Source of the DNA: an uncultured Lewinella sp.
GTDB lineage: Bacteria > Bacteroidota > Bacteroidia > Chitinophagales > Saprospiraceae
Direction: 5' to 3'
NCBI GenBank assembly: GCA_913057725.1
Contig: CAJXOS010000016.1
Coordinates: 1-64,000 of the forward strand
Length of the DNA stretch: 64,000 nt
Shown here: positions 52,253 to 61,754 of the stretch, piece by piece
How the letters are laid out: every line of letters begins with the position of its first letter
How positions within the stretch are numbered: position 1 is the stretch's first letter
Position numbers and translations under genes: made by a program
Notes under the pieces: generated by a model
What the model saw: the letters and a program-made list of their open reading frames with translations, nothing else
What the model was told of the DNA's origin: nothing
Databases searched by the model: none

Positions 52253-53299
52253 CTACAACATATTCCTCAGGTAATCTTCACTGAAATCAATCTTCAGCTC
52301 CACCCACATCGGGAGGTGGTCGGATATTTGATGCGTACGCCAGTAGGTTTTGAAATAGCGAGTCTTGGCCGCAGGGTCCGTCTTGTCGGAATAGGTATCA
52401 GGCATCTGGGAAGCATAGTCAAGCTCATCTTCCAGACGGTAGACATGCTCAAAGAAATTGAAGATACCCGCATTGATATCCGCTACCGGAACATCCCCTT
52501 TGAAGGCAATCTGATCGTAATATTTATTCTGGCTCACATTACTAGGTAGGTCTTGAAGCTCTTCGGGAATGTGAAAGTTCTTAGTGATTTCTGCAAAGGT
52601 TTTATTGGTCTTCTTAAAAATATTGAAGTCCCCTAGCAGAATCAAGTTCCTGGCGTGTGCGAAACGGCGCTCCGTTCGTTCGGCTAAAAAATCGGAGAGC
52701 AGTTGTATCTCTCTTACGCGTTCAGGGGAGTCATTGACACCACTACCGTAAACGATATGCACAGTCGATATCATGAACTTAAACCAGCTCGTACGCAAGC
52801 CTACAATAAAAGGCGTTCGGGCTAATTGCTTTTGTGGTTCATAGGTTTTGGAACCATCTTCCGTTTCCACTTCGATGGGCGGAATAACGATCTCACCCGC
52901 CAGATCCGTAAACGTCAATTTCCGAGAGTCGTAAAGAAAACCGAGTCGTTCTTGGTTTCCTGATTTCCCCGAGGTCGTATCCGAGTAAATTATCCGCCAC
53001 TGATTGCCTAAAACGCGACGAACACGGTAGAGACCATCAAGGTCTTCATTGATCTCCTGCACAGCAATGAGGTCAAAGTGATCCAGTATTTCTGCTATAT
53101 AGTAGATTGCCTCCTCTGAACGTTTGCCATAGGCCTTGCCATCAAAGTCTCGAATATTCCAGGTGGCGATCAGTAAGTTTTCCGAAATCGTCTTGGCAGG
53201 AACGCTATTTGCCAGCGCTGTTTTGAGACGCAACAAGCCAGCAGCAGTACGTTGACGTTCGTCCTCATCAACCTGGCGGAGATATTGGTAATAGGGCAT
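52253..53299 (-). CDS. Endonuclease/exonuclease/phosphatase-family protein
   Basis: 348 residues, apparently cytoplasmic (no signal peptide). All active-site motifs of the EEP fold are present: ATWNIRDFDG (Asn48), LIAVQEINED (Glu82), LLGDFNIF, and QISDHLPMWVEL near the end. The enzyme cleaves phosphodiester or phosphomonoester bonds; DNA, RNA or a soluble phosphate could be the substrate. ATG at 53299. It appears monocistronic, with a candidate terminator after it. Confidence 0.92.
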   Translation of the reverse strand: MPYYQYLRQVDEDERQRTAAGLLRLKTALANSVPAKTISENLLIATWNIRDFDGKAYGKRSEEAIYYIAEILDHFDLIAVQEINEDLDGLYRVRRVLGNQWRIIYSDTTSGKSGNQERLGFLYDSRKLTFTDLAGEIVIPPIEVETEDGSKTYEPQKQLARTPFIVGLRTSWFKFMISTVHIVYGSGVNDSPERVREIQLLSDFLAERTERRFAHARNLILLGDFNIFKKTNKTFAEITKNFHIPEELQDLPSNVSQNKYYDQIAFKGDVPVADINAGIFNFFEHVYRLEDELDYASQMPDTYSDKTDPAAKTRYFKTYWRTHQISDHLPMWVELKIDFSEDYLRNML

Positions 53300-53554
53300 G
53301 ATTTTGAAGTTTAGATTAAGCTAAAGCCACGGTAGTCATTGAACATTCAAGATACAACATCACAGAAAAATGTGTTTTGGCACTCTGATTACCAGCTCAT
53401 TAGAGGGTGACATCAGCGCTCTAAACCATTGATGTTTGTCAGTTTAAATGCTACGTTGCGTCTGTATATTGAGGTACGCGGGAATTCGATAGACAGGGAG
53501 ATGAAAGCGGATGGCAGATATCCCGCAGATGTATTCCTAACCAAGCACACCACT

Positions 53555-55708
53555 ATGACTAGCGTACCTGTTAACGAGCACACCATTGTGCGCCAAGTGA
53601 TTCAGCGGATCGGTAAGAAAATCGTACTGGGTATTCCGCTGGCGGCAGGCAAAGCCAACCATATCACTAATGCCTTCTACCAGCAAGCGGCTGCAGATCC
53701 AGGCATTGATCTTACCATTTGTACGGCCCTCACCCTCGAAAAGCCACAGGGCAGTAGCGATCTAGAGAAACGCTTCATGGGGCCCTTTGCCGAGCGCGTG
53801 TTCGGCGATTATCCAGATCTTGATTACGAACTAGCCCGAATGGCAGGCACCCTCCCAGATAATATCAAGGTGATTGAATTCTACTTCCCTCCGGGCAAGT
53901 ACCTGGGCAATCGTGATGCGCAGCAAAACTATGTATCATCGAACTACACCCACGTTGTACGAGACATGCTAGACCGCGATGTGAACGTTATTGCGCAGTT
54001 GGTCGCTAAACGAGAGGTAGACGGCGAAGAGGTTTACTCCTTAAGTTGCAACCCTGATGTAACAATGGATATGGTGGCTCAATTGAAGAAGGAAGGGGCA
54101 AACTTCGCGACTATAGCACAGGTTAATCAGAACCTTCCCTTCATGTTTGGAGATGCCGTGGTAGATAATGACTTCTTCGATTATGTGCTTGATGATCACA
54201 CCAAGTATCATCGAATTTTTGGTCCTCCGAAAATGAGCGTTTCCGAAGCCGACTTTATGATTGGTCTCTATTCCAGTGCCTTAGTCAAAGATGATGGCGA
54301 ACTGCAGATTGGTATTGGGGCCTTGGGTGATAGTACCGTGTATAATCTACTACTACGGCAACAGTACAATGGAGTTTACAAAGAAATTCTGGAGGACATT
54401 CAACTGCAAGAAAAGTTTGGGGAGATCATCGATCGAATTGGTGATACTAAACCTTTTGAGACTGGACTCTTTGGTGCTTCCGAAATGTTGGTAGACGGAT
54501 TCATGCATCTCTACCAGGCAGGCATTGTAAAAAAGAAGGTCTATGACCATATTGGTTTGCAGAAGCTCCTCAATAGAGGATTGATAAAAGAAGAATTTGA
54601 AGAGGACATCCTAGAGGTCTTGTTCGAAAACAAGGTCATCCACGGCCGAATCTCAGCAGCTGATTTCTACTTCCTACAGCAATGGGGAATCTTTAGACCA
54701 GATTTAAGCTTCAGTAATCGGAAGATTTATACCCCTTCTGGCCTTGAGATTACGCCTGACGTACGGCAACTAGAATCGCTGGCTGAAATGCAAAGGCACT
54801 GCTTAGGTACCGCTTTGAAGAATGGCCAGGTTATGCAGGGTGGTTTCTTCCTCGGACCTCAGTTTTTCTACCAGTGGCTGAAGGATTTGCCGGATGAGGA
54901 AAAGCGCCTCATCAACATGAAGAGCGTACAGAAAATCAACCAGCTCTACGGACACGAGACACTAGACCGACTGCACCGTAAAAACGCACGCTTTATCAAC
55001 AGCTGTATGATGCAAACCCTGCTCGGAGCAGCAGTAAGTGATGGCCTGGAAAATGGCCAGGTGGTAAGTGGCGTTGGTGGCCAGTACAACTTTGTGGCCA
55101 TGGCACAGGAATTGCCCGATGGCCACTCCATCCTCAATATGCGAAGTACGCGGACCTCAAAAGGAAGGGTTATCTCTAACATCCTACCTTCCTACGGGCA
55201 CATAACGATTCCTCGGCACCTCCGAGATATTGTTATCACGGAATACGGTATTGCTTTTATCCGTGGTTGTACGGATCAGGAAATCATTCAGCGCTTGCTG
55301 AATATCACGGATTCTCGCTTCCAGACAGAATTGATGAATTGGGCCAAACAGGCTGGCAAACTTGCGATGGACTACGAAATCCCCGTGGTTTTCCGAAATA
55401 ATTATCCTGCGGCCTATCAGGCTATCATTCGCCGATACAAAGAGCGAGGTTTCTTCGACGCCTTCCCATTTGGCACTGATCTTTCTGAAGATGAGATCGT
55501 AATTGGCAAAGCCCTAAAAGGCCTCAAGAGTGAGTTACATTCTAAATGGAAGCTGGTAAAGACACTTTTCAGTGGCCTGTTCATGACGCCAGTCGGAAAG
55601 CAAGGACTGCTGTTGAAGCGGATGGACCTACACCAACCCAAAGGGATCAAAGAGTGGATCTACCAGAAGTTGTTGCTGGCGAAGTTGAATGCTGACTCAA
55701 CCTCCTAA
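53555..55708 (+). CDS. Acetyl-CoA hydrolase / CoA-transferase family protein
   Basis: 717 residues from the ATG at 53555, where family similarity starts (TIVRQVIQRIGKKIVLGIPLAAGKAN); ATGs at 53501 and 53432 are in frame but their sequence looks unrelated. IGIGALGDSTVYNLLL near residue 252 and GVGGQYNFVAMAQ, then VITEYGIAFIRG near 562 in the C-terminal domain, are the marks of the type I CoA-transferase/acetyl-CoA hydrolase superfamily. This is a long-form member (usual Ach1/Cat1 ~500). Acetate or short-acid activation, or CoA recycling, is the likely role. Confidence 0.88.
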   Translation: MTSVPVNEHTIVRQVIQRIGKKIVLGIPLAAGKANHITNAFYQQAAADPGIDLTICTALTLEKPQGSSDLEKRFMGPFAERVFGDYPDLDYELARMAGTLPDNIKVIEFYFPPGKYLGNRDAQQNYVSSNYTHVVRDMLDRDVNVIAQLVAKREVDGEEVYSLSCNPDVTMDMVAQLKKEGANFATIAQVNQNLPFMFGDAVVDNDFFDYVLDDHTKYHRIFGPPKMSVSEADFMIGLYSSALVKDDGELQIGIGALGDSTVYNLLLRQQYNGVYKEILEDIQLQEKFGEIIDRIGDTKPFETGLFGASEMLVDGFMHLYQAGIVKKKVYDHIGLQKLLNRGLIKEEFEEDILEVLFENKVIHGRISAADFYFLQQWGIFRPDLSFSNRKIYTPSGLEITPDVRQLESLAEMQRHCLGTALKNGQVMQGGFFLGPQFFYQWLKDLPDEEKRLINMKSVQKINQLYGHETLDRLHRKNARFINSCMMQTLLGAAVSDGLENGQVVSGVGGQYNFVAMAQELPDGHSILNMRSTRTSKGRVISNILPSYGHITIPRHLRDIVITEYGIAFIRGCTDQEIIQRLLNITDSRFQTELMNWAKQAGKLAMDYEIPVVFRNNYPAAYQAIIRRYKERGFFDAFPFGTDLSEDEIVIGKALKGLKSELHSKWKLVKTLFSGLFMTPVGKQGLLLKRMDLHQPKGIKEWIYQKLLLAKLNADSTS

Positions 55709-55710
55709 TG

Positions 55711-56154
55711 CTAGCCACCTCCCCGGCGGCGTAGCTCAGCTCGGCGCATGGGCATGGTATTGATCAACTCATAGAGTTCATCAACCGTCACTACTCGATG
55801 GCGGCGTAGTTTTATGCCGCCATCTAAACCTAATAACAAGACTTCAAAGGAGCTGTCTTGCGATTTGTAGCTTTCGTACAACTGGTCACCGCTTATCCAA
55901 TTGGGGAGCTGCTGGGTACCGCGAGTATATCTTTGGGGCAAGGCCTGAAAGACGACAATACGAAGATCCTGAAGTCCTTCTTCCTCGTCTTGGAATACCT
56001 GTACTTGTTCTTGGAAAAGTGGATTACTTGAGTCCTCTGCTAAGATCAGGACCAGGCGATTCTGCCATCGGTAGCCCGCCAGGTCCTGAGCTTGCAATGA
56101 TAGGGGGGCCATAAGAATTATGCTGATTGCTAATTGTACCTTGTACAGTATCAT
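55711..56154 (-). CDS. Secreted DUF4174 protein
   Basis: 147 residues with a signal peptide (AISIILMAPLSLQAQ). The body DLAGYRWQNRLVLILAEDSSNPLFQEQVQVF, then DLRIVVFQALPQRY, FEVLLLGLDGGIKLRR and MPMRRAELRRRGGG, is a DUF4174 domain: a thioredoxin-like fold lacking a CxxC pair. Function unknown. It is convergent with the CoA-transferase gene (2-base gap) and 42 bases after the next secreted-protein gene. Confidence 0.88.
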   Translation of the reverse strand: MILYKVQLAISIILMAPLSLQAQDLAGYRWQNRLVLILAEDSSNPLFQEQVQVFQDEEEGLQDLRIVVFQALPQRYTRGTQQLPNWISGDQLYESYKSQDSSFEVLLLGLDGGIKLRRHRVVTVDELYELINTMPMRRAELRRRGGG

Positions 56155-56196
56155 GCAGCTACAACCCCAAAACGGCCACTCTGTTCGGTGGTAGTA

Positions 56197-56697
56197 CTAG
56201 TTTACCACAAAATCATTGAGTTGGATACGCATGAGGATCGGATTATTCAGCCACTGCAGCCCAATCCGCTCGAAACGTCCCACCAGTGCTAAGGGGAAAT
56301 AAGGATCATCTTGCCCCATACCCTGCTCTGCTTCTTCATCTGGGCAAAGCAGTAAATCTTGCGGAAGTAAAACTGTGGCAAAACCCTGTGTGCCTATACC
56401 AAGGTCCGCACCAGGAGGTACATCTTCCTCTCGATAAAAGAAAAGGGCTTGACCAAAAAATACTAGGCCGCTATTGTCGGTCGATTCGAAAGTCACCGAC
56501 AGGGTACCAATCCCTTGTGGGCTGACTCCGGTACCAAAAATCTCAAAGCGAGTGAGCGTAGGCATAAAGTACCAGCCGGAATCTTCCCAGGTTTTAGCTG
56601 GCCCAACTTGGGGCTGATACATATCATCAAAGTGCTGCGCCTGCACACTCGTATCAAGGATTAATAAAAGACAGAAGAAAAGAAATATGCGTAACAT
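56197..56697 (-). CDS. Small secreted protein, unknown function
   Basis: 166 residues with a signal peptide (IFLFFCLLLILDTSVQAQ). The mature part is beta-rich and acidic, with TLSVTFESTDNSGLVFFGQALFF and GTQGFATVLLPQDLLLCPDEE. It has one cysteine in the mature part and no sorting domain. No family recognised. It lies between a T9SS cargo gene (72 bases upstream) and the DUF4174 gene (42 bases downstream), suggesting a run of three exported proteins. Confidence 0.75.
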   Translation of the reverse strand: MLRIFLFFCLLLILDTSVQAQHFDDMYQPQVGPAKTWEDSGWYFMPTLTRFEIFGTGVSPQGIGTLSVTFESTDNSGLVFFGQALFFYREEDVPPGADLGIGTQGFATVLLPQDLLLCPDEEAEQGMGQDDPYFPLALVGRFERIGLQWLNNPILMRIQLNDFVVN

Positions 56698-56769
56698 CTT
56701 ATTCAGATTGGAAAGTCAATAATGAGGTTAAATCAAGTCCGTTCTGTTGACGACTGATAACAGTAAGCA

Positions 56770-58128
56770 TCAATTGGCCACAACTACCTTTTGGAGCTGA
56801 TATACGGCACTATCATCGGATAGCTTAAACACGTACAATCCGCTTGGCAGACCGCTTGTTTCCGCCTGGAAAGTCGGACTGCCTACTTGCTTGTGTAAGA
56901 CCAGTTGGCCATAGAGGTTGTACACCTCGAGGTTTAAGGGAAAATCTTGTGCCTGCAACTCACAGCTGATCGTCGCACCACTGAAGTAAGGGTTGGGAAT
57001 CGTACAGCGATTTTGTACGATCTCAGTAGTACTATTGGGCTCTGTAGAGCGCCAGAAATAGGTGGTTCGTCTGGTGTAGGTCTGATTTTCCCAGTTGCCT
57101 GCATCGCCATTCCAGCTTTGCATACCAGTTTGCTGTACTGGCAGTCGCATACTATTGAACATAGATCTAGACCGTAGGAAATTATCATACTGCATCTCAC
57201 TGCCATTCCAGTTTTGGAGCAAGGCCTGAGTTTCCCCAGGAGAATAAGTAAACTGCCCACGCAAGTTGGCTTGCCATTCCCCGTTCCAATTGGCTAAGCT
57301 GTAATTGCTTTCGGCATTAGCTAAGTCAATTGCAAATTGCTCTTGCAGATCATTTTCCCATTCACCCGTATTAGGATTCCACTGCTCTACTACCGAACTT
57401 GACCATAAGCCGTTCGGGCCCGCCCCGTAGCTTTTTCGGGCATCATTAACCCAATCCTGCTCCATAGAAGACCAAATCTGGCTTACAGTCTGAGAAGGCT
57501 GCAAGGCACCCATACCCCAAGTCCACGTTCTTCTGCGGCTATTTTTCCAGACACCACCGGAGAAGCGCTCGAGAAGTTGTTCGGAAATTCTCTCCTCACC
57601 ATCGTAGCTGGTCGTCTTACGACTTAGGTTTTCCCAGCTGCCCATATCAGCATTCCAGCTTTGTAGGAGCTTTCCAGTTTCCATGCCTCCCATGGTGTAC
57701 TGATAGACCCATCGTCTACGGTTTTGGAGGGTGCCATCTACTGGTCTTTTCCTTAGGAAAATGGCAAGACGACCGTCTTCATAAGTACTCTCTTCTTGCT
57801 TCAATGCTCGCCAAGCCTCAGTACCTTGATCCCACTCTTCTAGCAAGAACATGGTCTTATTACCATCCTCATCGTATTCGAAGGTTTGCCGTTGGTTTGG
57901 GACTAGTTCGGTTTCCGTCAGGTAACGATAGATGATACTAGTCAGTGGTCGATTATCATCATCAAAGGCTGTATTCACCAGTCGAAAGAAAGGCTCAAAA
58001 TCAGTAGTGCCAGCGATTCCGCGTTCAATTTCGATGGAGTCTCGTACAAAACCGGCGTCAATTTGCGCATAGCTATTTGGGAGATATCCTACTGCCAATA
58101 ACAATAGGTAGAGTAGAAGTTTCCTCAT
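56770..58128 (-). CDS. Secreted T9SS type A cargo protein with Trp-rich repeats
   Basis: 452 residues: signal peptide (LLYLLLLAVGYLPNSYAQ), a central region of degenerate ~35-45-residue repeats, and a C-terminal T9SS type A sorting domain (PNPYFSGATISC, LEVYNLYGQLV, GLPSGLYVFKL). Repeat units follow a pattern like (L/M)Q-x-W-N-x5-W-E-N followed by Arg/Tyr strands, for example LQSWNADMGSWENL, EQWNPNTGEWENDL and MQSWNGDAGNWENQ. This suggests a surface beta-solenoid or propeller, perhaps for adhesion or binding. A TAGATTTG box lies at 58206-58213. Confidence 0.87.
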   Translation of the reverse strand: MRKLLLYLLLLAVGYLPNSYAQIDAGFVRDSIEIERGIAGTTDFEPFFRLVNTAFDDDNRPLTSIIYRYLTETELVPNQRQTFEYDEDGNKTMFLLEEWDQGTEAWRALKQEESTYEDGRLAIFLRKRPVDGTLQNRRRWVYQYTMGGMETGKLLQSWNADMGSWENLSRKTTSYDGEERISEQLLERFSGGVWKNSRRRTWTWGMGALQPSQTVSQIWSSMEQDWVNDARKSYGAGPNGLWSSSVVEQWNPNTGEWENDLQEQFAIDLANAESNYSLANWNGEWQANLRGQFTYSPGETQALLQNWNGSEMQYDNFLRSRSMFNSMRLPVQQTGMQSWNGDAGNWENQTYTRRTTYFWRSTEPNSTTEIVQNRCTIPNPYFSGATISCELQAQDFPLNLEVYNLYGQLVLHKQVGSPTFQAETSGLPSGLYVFKLSDDSAVYQLQKVVVAN

Positions 58129-58294
58129 GTTGTGTTAGATATTTAGATGCTGAAAAAGGGGAGGGGGGCAGGCAGTACGCATAATGGTACAGCGCCCCGA
58201 TTCATCAAATCTAACTCGCCTTAAAGGATTACCTATAACTGAAATCCGAATTAAGAAAACTCTATGAATTCATGGATAATACCTTTAGCCCCAT

Positions 58295-58792
58295 TTATAA
58301 GACTTTAGACATATACACCACTCCTTCATGAGGGTTATCATAATAGGCTTCGGTCTCTTGGAACCCCAGCTTTTCGTATAGCCTAACAGCCGGAACGAGT
58401 TCTTCCAAGGTATCCAACCACATCTCTTCGTAGCCGAGCGCTTTGGCTTCTTCTAGTATTGCCACAGCAAGTTTTTGCCCATACTTCTTCACCCGATGGG
58501 AAGGCTTTACGTACAAGCGTTTCATCTCACATTTCTTTCCCGCGAGTTTCTTGACCGCTACACAGCCTACAAACTCCTGGTCATCTAGATCCCGTAATAG
58601 TAAGAGCGAACCACTTGGTGCTTCGTAGCCCTTCGGTAAATCGCGTAGTTCGGTTTCAAAACTTTGGAAGGTAAGGTCTTTGCCAAGTTCCTTTTGATAA
58701 GTCTGAAAGAGCATACGAACAACATCTATCTCTTGCTCGGTCTTTGCCTGGATAATCGTGAAATTCGCTGGTGCCTTACTTGTGTTGCTCAT
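58295..58792 (-). CDS. GNAT-family N-acetyltransferase
   Basis: 165 residues. The acetyl-CoA-binding motif A is EMKRLYVKPSHRVKKYGQKLAVAI, with VxxxxRxxxxGxxL spacing, and the C-terminal YEEMWLDTLEELVPAVRLYEKLGF is the usual motif B region. The loop has KKYG instead of RGxG, an acceptable variant. The acceptor is unknown. Its ATG lies 17 bases inside the upstream racemase-like gene, so the two are coupled, hinting at an amino-acid-related substrate. Confidence 0.9.
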   Translation of the reverse strand: MSNTSKAPANFTIIQAKTEQEIDVVRMLFQTYQKELGKDLTFQSFETELRDLPKGYEAPSGSLLLLRDLDDQEFVGCVAVKKLAGKKCEMKRLYVKPSHRVKKYGQKLAVAILEEAKALGYEEMWLDTLEELVPAVRLYEKLGFQETEAYYDNPHEGVVYMSKVL

Positions 58793-59492
58793 CGTTATCC
58801 ATTATCATTTTGTCAAGAATGGCCTCTACATGAATTAAGGTAGTGTCAAAAACGTTCAGTCCTTCAAAATCTGACTGTTGAAGGATCAGCGGTAATTCCG
58901 TCCCGCCCAAGATGAGACCTTCAATCTGGTGCGTCTCCTGCATACCCATCACAATATCTTTTAGCCTACGCTTCGTTTCAGGTACAATTTGATTAAACAC
59001 CAATTCGCCCATGTATTTCTCATGCACAAAATCCTGATCCGCTTCATTCGGCACCACGATCTCTATTCCATTGCGCTGTCCTACTGCTTGGTAAAAGCCC
59101 TTGGTCATCGTTGATTTAGTGCCTAGTAAAGCCACTTTCGACAGACCTTCATCAGCTACTTTTTGGCAGGCTGCTTCCACAATACTAATCATCTTCGGCC
59201 CTACACCTGCAGCTACCTGATCAAAAACTAAATGAGGTGTATTGGAAGCCAAGGCCACGTAGTCAACACCAGCAGCTTCTAACACTTGAATTCGTTCTTG
59301 TAAGAAGGTTACTAACTCGTCAAGTTTGTCCTGAAAGACCAAATCTAGCATTGCTGTCATATCAATACTGTGCAGTACCAGCTCGGGGTAATGCCTACTG
59401 TTCAGGCGTTCGCGAAAACGCTTAATGATCAACCGATAATATTCAATGGTGGATTCTGGCCCGATACCGGCCACTATTCCGATGCTGTTCAT
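58776..59492 (-). CDS. Aspartate/glutamate racemase-family protein lacking both catalytic cysteines
   Basis: 238 residues from the ATG at 59492 (59504 and 59495 are alternatives). IGIVAGIGPESTIEYY opens the family fold. The two catalytic cysteines of two-base racemases should lie in ACNT and GCTE motifs; here they read ASNTPH (Ser83) and GGTELPL (Gly197). The remaining motifs (HSIDM, ALLGTKSTM, EKYMGELV) are intact. Cofactor-independent racemisation by the Cys pair seems impossible, so it may use other residues, catalyse another step or only bind ligand. Coupled to a GNAT gene. Confidence 0.83.
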   Translation of the reverse strand: MNSIGIVAGIGPESTIEYYRLIIKRFRERLNSRHYPELVLHSIDMTAMLDLVFQDKLDELVTFLQERIQVLEAAGVDYVALASNTPHLVFDQVAAGVGPKMISIVEAACQKVADEGLSKVALLGTKSTMTKGFYQAVGQRNGIEIVVPNEADQDFVHEKYMGELVFNQIVPETKRRLKDIVMGMQETHQIEGLILGGTELPLILQQSDFEGLNVFDTTLIHVEAILDKMIMDNDEQHK

Positions 59493-59529
59493 CATTGGAT
59501 ACATTTGTCAGGCATGATAACATGAAGGA

Positions 59530-59561
59530 CAAATGTATTGATAACAGTTCAGTAGGCCCAA
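59530..59561 (-). promoter_or_regulatory. Bacteroidota-type promoter for the racemase-GNAT operon
   Basis: The minus strand has TTG (59561-59559), a 21-base spacer, then TACATTTG (59537-59530). Both elements match the TTG / TAnnTTTG consensus, and the predicted leader before the ATG at 59492 is ~30 bases. Confidence 0.5.
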
Positions 59562-59579
59562 CTTGTCGGCAGGGTAGTC

Positions 59580-60008
59580 CTACTTTAGCTTTTCCTTTAT
59601 GGAGTCTTGTTCAGCAGGCGTCAGATCCAACCACTCCAACGCCATATCAAGATGTACAAAAGGAATGATAGACATTCGACGCTCGGTACCAAGATTGGAG
59701 TAACTAATGACCTTCTGGAATAGATCATTGTTGCTCATTCCCGTATACAGAGCAGACTTTATCTTTTTGATTCGAGGAAGGTGTTTATCAAAAGAAGCGA
59801 ATAGAGCGGCTATTTCCTCAATTGGAAGATTCGCAAAAGTGATGCCGCTTAGATCGGACAAAACTAGCAGTACATCAATCGGTCCCTCTAAGCGACTGAG
59901 GAAATCCTCGTCATTGTCAAGGATGTGATCGACCTCTACCTGGCCAGTATACTTTTCAACCACAAGCGCACCGCCTCTGTAATACCAACACTGATATTGC
60001 ATATGCAT
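59580..60008 (-). CDS. Conserved-looking small cytoplasmic protein, STAS/SpoIIAA-like at best
   Basis: 142 residues from the ATG at 60008 (a TTG at 60011 and an ATG at 60002 are alternatives). The alternation of strands and helices (ALVVEKYTGQVEVDHIL, PIDVLLVLSDLSGI, IKKIKSALYTG and FVHLDMALEWLDL) recalls the SpoIIAA/STAS-like proteins that carry a central beta-sheet, but no phosphorylatable Ser motif is clear. Function unknown. The gap 60009-60341 (333 bases) to the divergent CHU_C gene is AT-rich; I see no gene or clear promoter in it. Confidence 0.7.
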   Translation of the reverse strand: MHMQYQCWYYRGGALVVEKYTGQVEVDHILDNDEDFLSRLEGPIDVLLVLSDLSGITFANLPIEEIAALFASFDKHLPRIKKIKSALYTGMSNNDLFQKVISYSNLGTERRMSIIPFVHLDMALEWLDLTPAEQDSIKEKLK

Positions 60009-60341
60009 CAAATTTTACGGGCGACATCTAACTATGTAGCGTTGCTAGTGTCTTTGCACGGTATCTTGTCGTCGAGGATAGCCTAATTTAACAAAAGTTA
60101 TTGTTTTTCACCTAATTGTGAATTGTAAAACCACTAATTCATTACCTATTGGAAACCAGAAATTGGACTTTACCACCCCTAATATTCAATTTCAAGCCTA
60201 CAGTCGTCCGCTACTTTGCAAGTATTCTACTTCCAAGGAAAGCATTTCAAAATGCTCCGATTTCTTTGTAGTTTTAATTGAGTCACGCTCCTAGATATTT
60301 GGCAGTGCTATACTGGTCAAATAAATCATGCCGATACTGTT

Positions 60342-61736
60342 ATGAAACGCTCCAACATTTACCAAAACTCAGGGCTTTTCCCGGCCCTCCGATATGCGTT
60401 AACCATTTGCTGGTTATTGAATCTAAATCTGGCATCTGCCCAAGAGAACTTAGTTCCAAATCACAGTTTTGAAGACCTTACAAATTGTGATCTAATGTTT
60501 GGAGACATCCCAAAAGCGGAGCCGTGGTTGATCGTGCCCGAGCCAGAAAACTCTCCAGATCTCTTTCATTATTGTTCCACCAGTGGTCTTTACCGCCCAC
60601 CAGCGGGTTGCTTTAACATTGACCCAAAAGATGGTGAAGGAATGATCGCTATGGCACAAGGGATTCCTTCGGAGGAACGAGTGTATATACGTTTAACAGA
60701 TACCCTCCCCTGGCAAAAGGATATTTACGTAGCCTTTTCTACAATTCCAGAAGCCAGTTGTAGCGACTTCCCTACCCTACTGTGTTACTCCAACACACAG
60801 TGTCTGTATTTTTCAAATTTTGCCTTTCAGAGTCTACAAGTCGCGATCCAGCCAGATACTATCATAACCAATACCCAAGAGTGGACAACCATGCGTACCT
60901 GCTATCGAGCGGACGGCACTGAGGACCTTGTTATCATTGGCAGTTATCGTTCACCTACGGAGATCCGCTTAGCCTGCGATACAATTGACCCGCTCAACTT
61001 TTCTTACAGCTTCGTAGACGAAGTCATTGTCGCTCCGTTCGAGGTAGTACCGGATACGATTGTTATCTGTGGTGACGAGAGTGTGGAAGTGGACGCTACT
61101 TTCTATGACCTACCAATCAGCTGGAGTGATGGTCTGCAAGGAGCCATTCGCGACATCAACCGTGGTGGCCGACTCATCGCCTTTGGGGATACGGGGCGCT
61201 GCCGGTTGAGGGATACAGTCGTAGTCATAGAAATCCCTGAAGAGGAAGAGCGCATTCAATTAGCGATCTGTGATGGAGAAGAGCTACTGCTTGAGGCTCC
61301 CGTCTCAGCAATCTGGCCCAACGGAGACACTAGTAGAACTTATGTGGTAACAGAAGCTGGCAACTACCGCGCTACACTTCTTACTGATTGTGACGATCGC
61401 TTGCGGTACTACAATTATGACGTAGAAGACAAGGATTGCGACATTGCTTATTACGTCCCTACGGCGTTCAGCCCAAACCGAGATGGCATTAATGACCAAC
61501 TGGAGTTCTTCTTCGAATCCGAGTTTAATTTCAGCGGACAGCTTAATGTATTTGATCGCTGGGGCAACCTCCTGTTTCAGCAACAGGTAGATCAAAACAA
61601 CTCCCCAATGCGTTGGGATGGCACATTTAGGGGCAAACCACTGGGTGCCGGCGTCTATGTGTGGTCTTACGAATACGTAAGCGGCAAAGACGGCGGCACC
61701 AGGGTTATCTATGGCGATGTGGCTTTGTTACCGTAG
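60342..61736 (+). CDS. Secreted protein with gliding-motility-associated (CHU_C) C-terminal domain
   Basis: 464 residues. A signal peptide (about 15-34, ending LNLASAQ) is followed by LVPNHSFEDLTNCD, an opening common in Bacteroidota surface proteins with a jelly-roll-like domain containing paired cysteines. A short PKD/Ig-like segment follows (about 245-345). The C-terminus is the T9SS type B / CHU_C domain: YYVPTAFSPNRDGINDQLEF, LNVFDRWGNLLF, WDGTFRGKPLGAGVYVW. It is exported and anchored or released by the type IX system. It stands alone on the plus strand. Confidence 0.93.
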   Translation: MKRSNIYQNSGLFPALRYALTICWLLNLNLASAQENLVPNHSFEDLTNCDLMFGDIPKAEPWLIVPEPENSPDLFHYCSTSGLYRPPAGCFNIDPKDGEGMIAMAQGIPSEERVYIRLTDTLPWQKDIYVAFSTIPEASCSDFPTLLCYSNTQCLYFSNFAFQSLQVAIQPDTIITNTQEWTTMRTCYRADGTEDLVIIGSYRSPTEIRLACDTIDPLNFSYSFVDEVIVAPFEVVPDTIVICGDESVEVDATFYDLPISWSDGLQGAIRDINRGGRLIAFGDTGRCRLRDTVVVIEIPEEEERIQLAICDGEELLLEAPVSAIWPNGDTSRTYVVTEAGNYRATLLTDCDDRLRYYNYDVEDKDCDIAYYVPTAFSPNRDGINDQLEFFFESEFNFSGQLNVFDRWGNLLFQQQVDQNNSPMRWDGTFRGKPLGAGVYVWSYEYVSGKDGGTRVIYGDVALLP

Positions 61737-61754
61737 GGAGGCATAGGCGGTATT

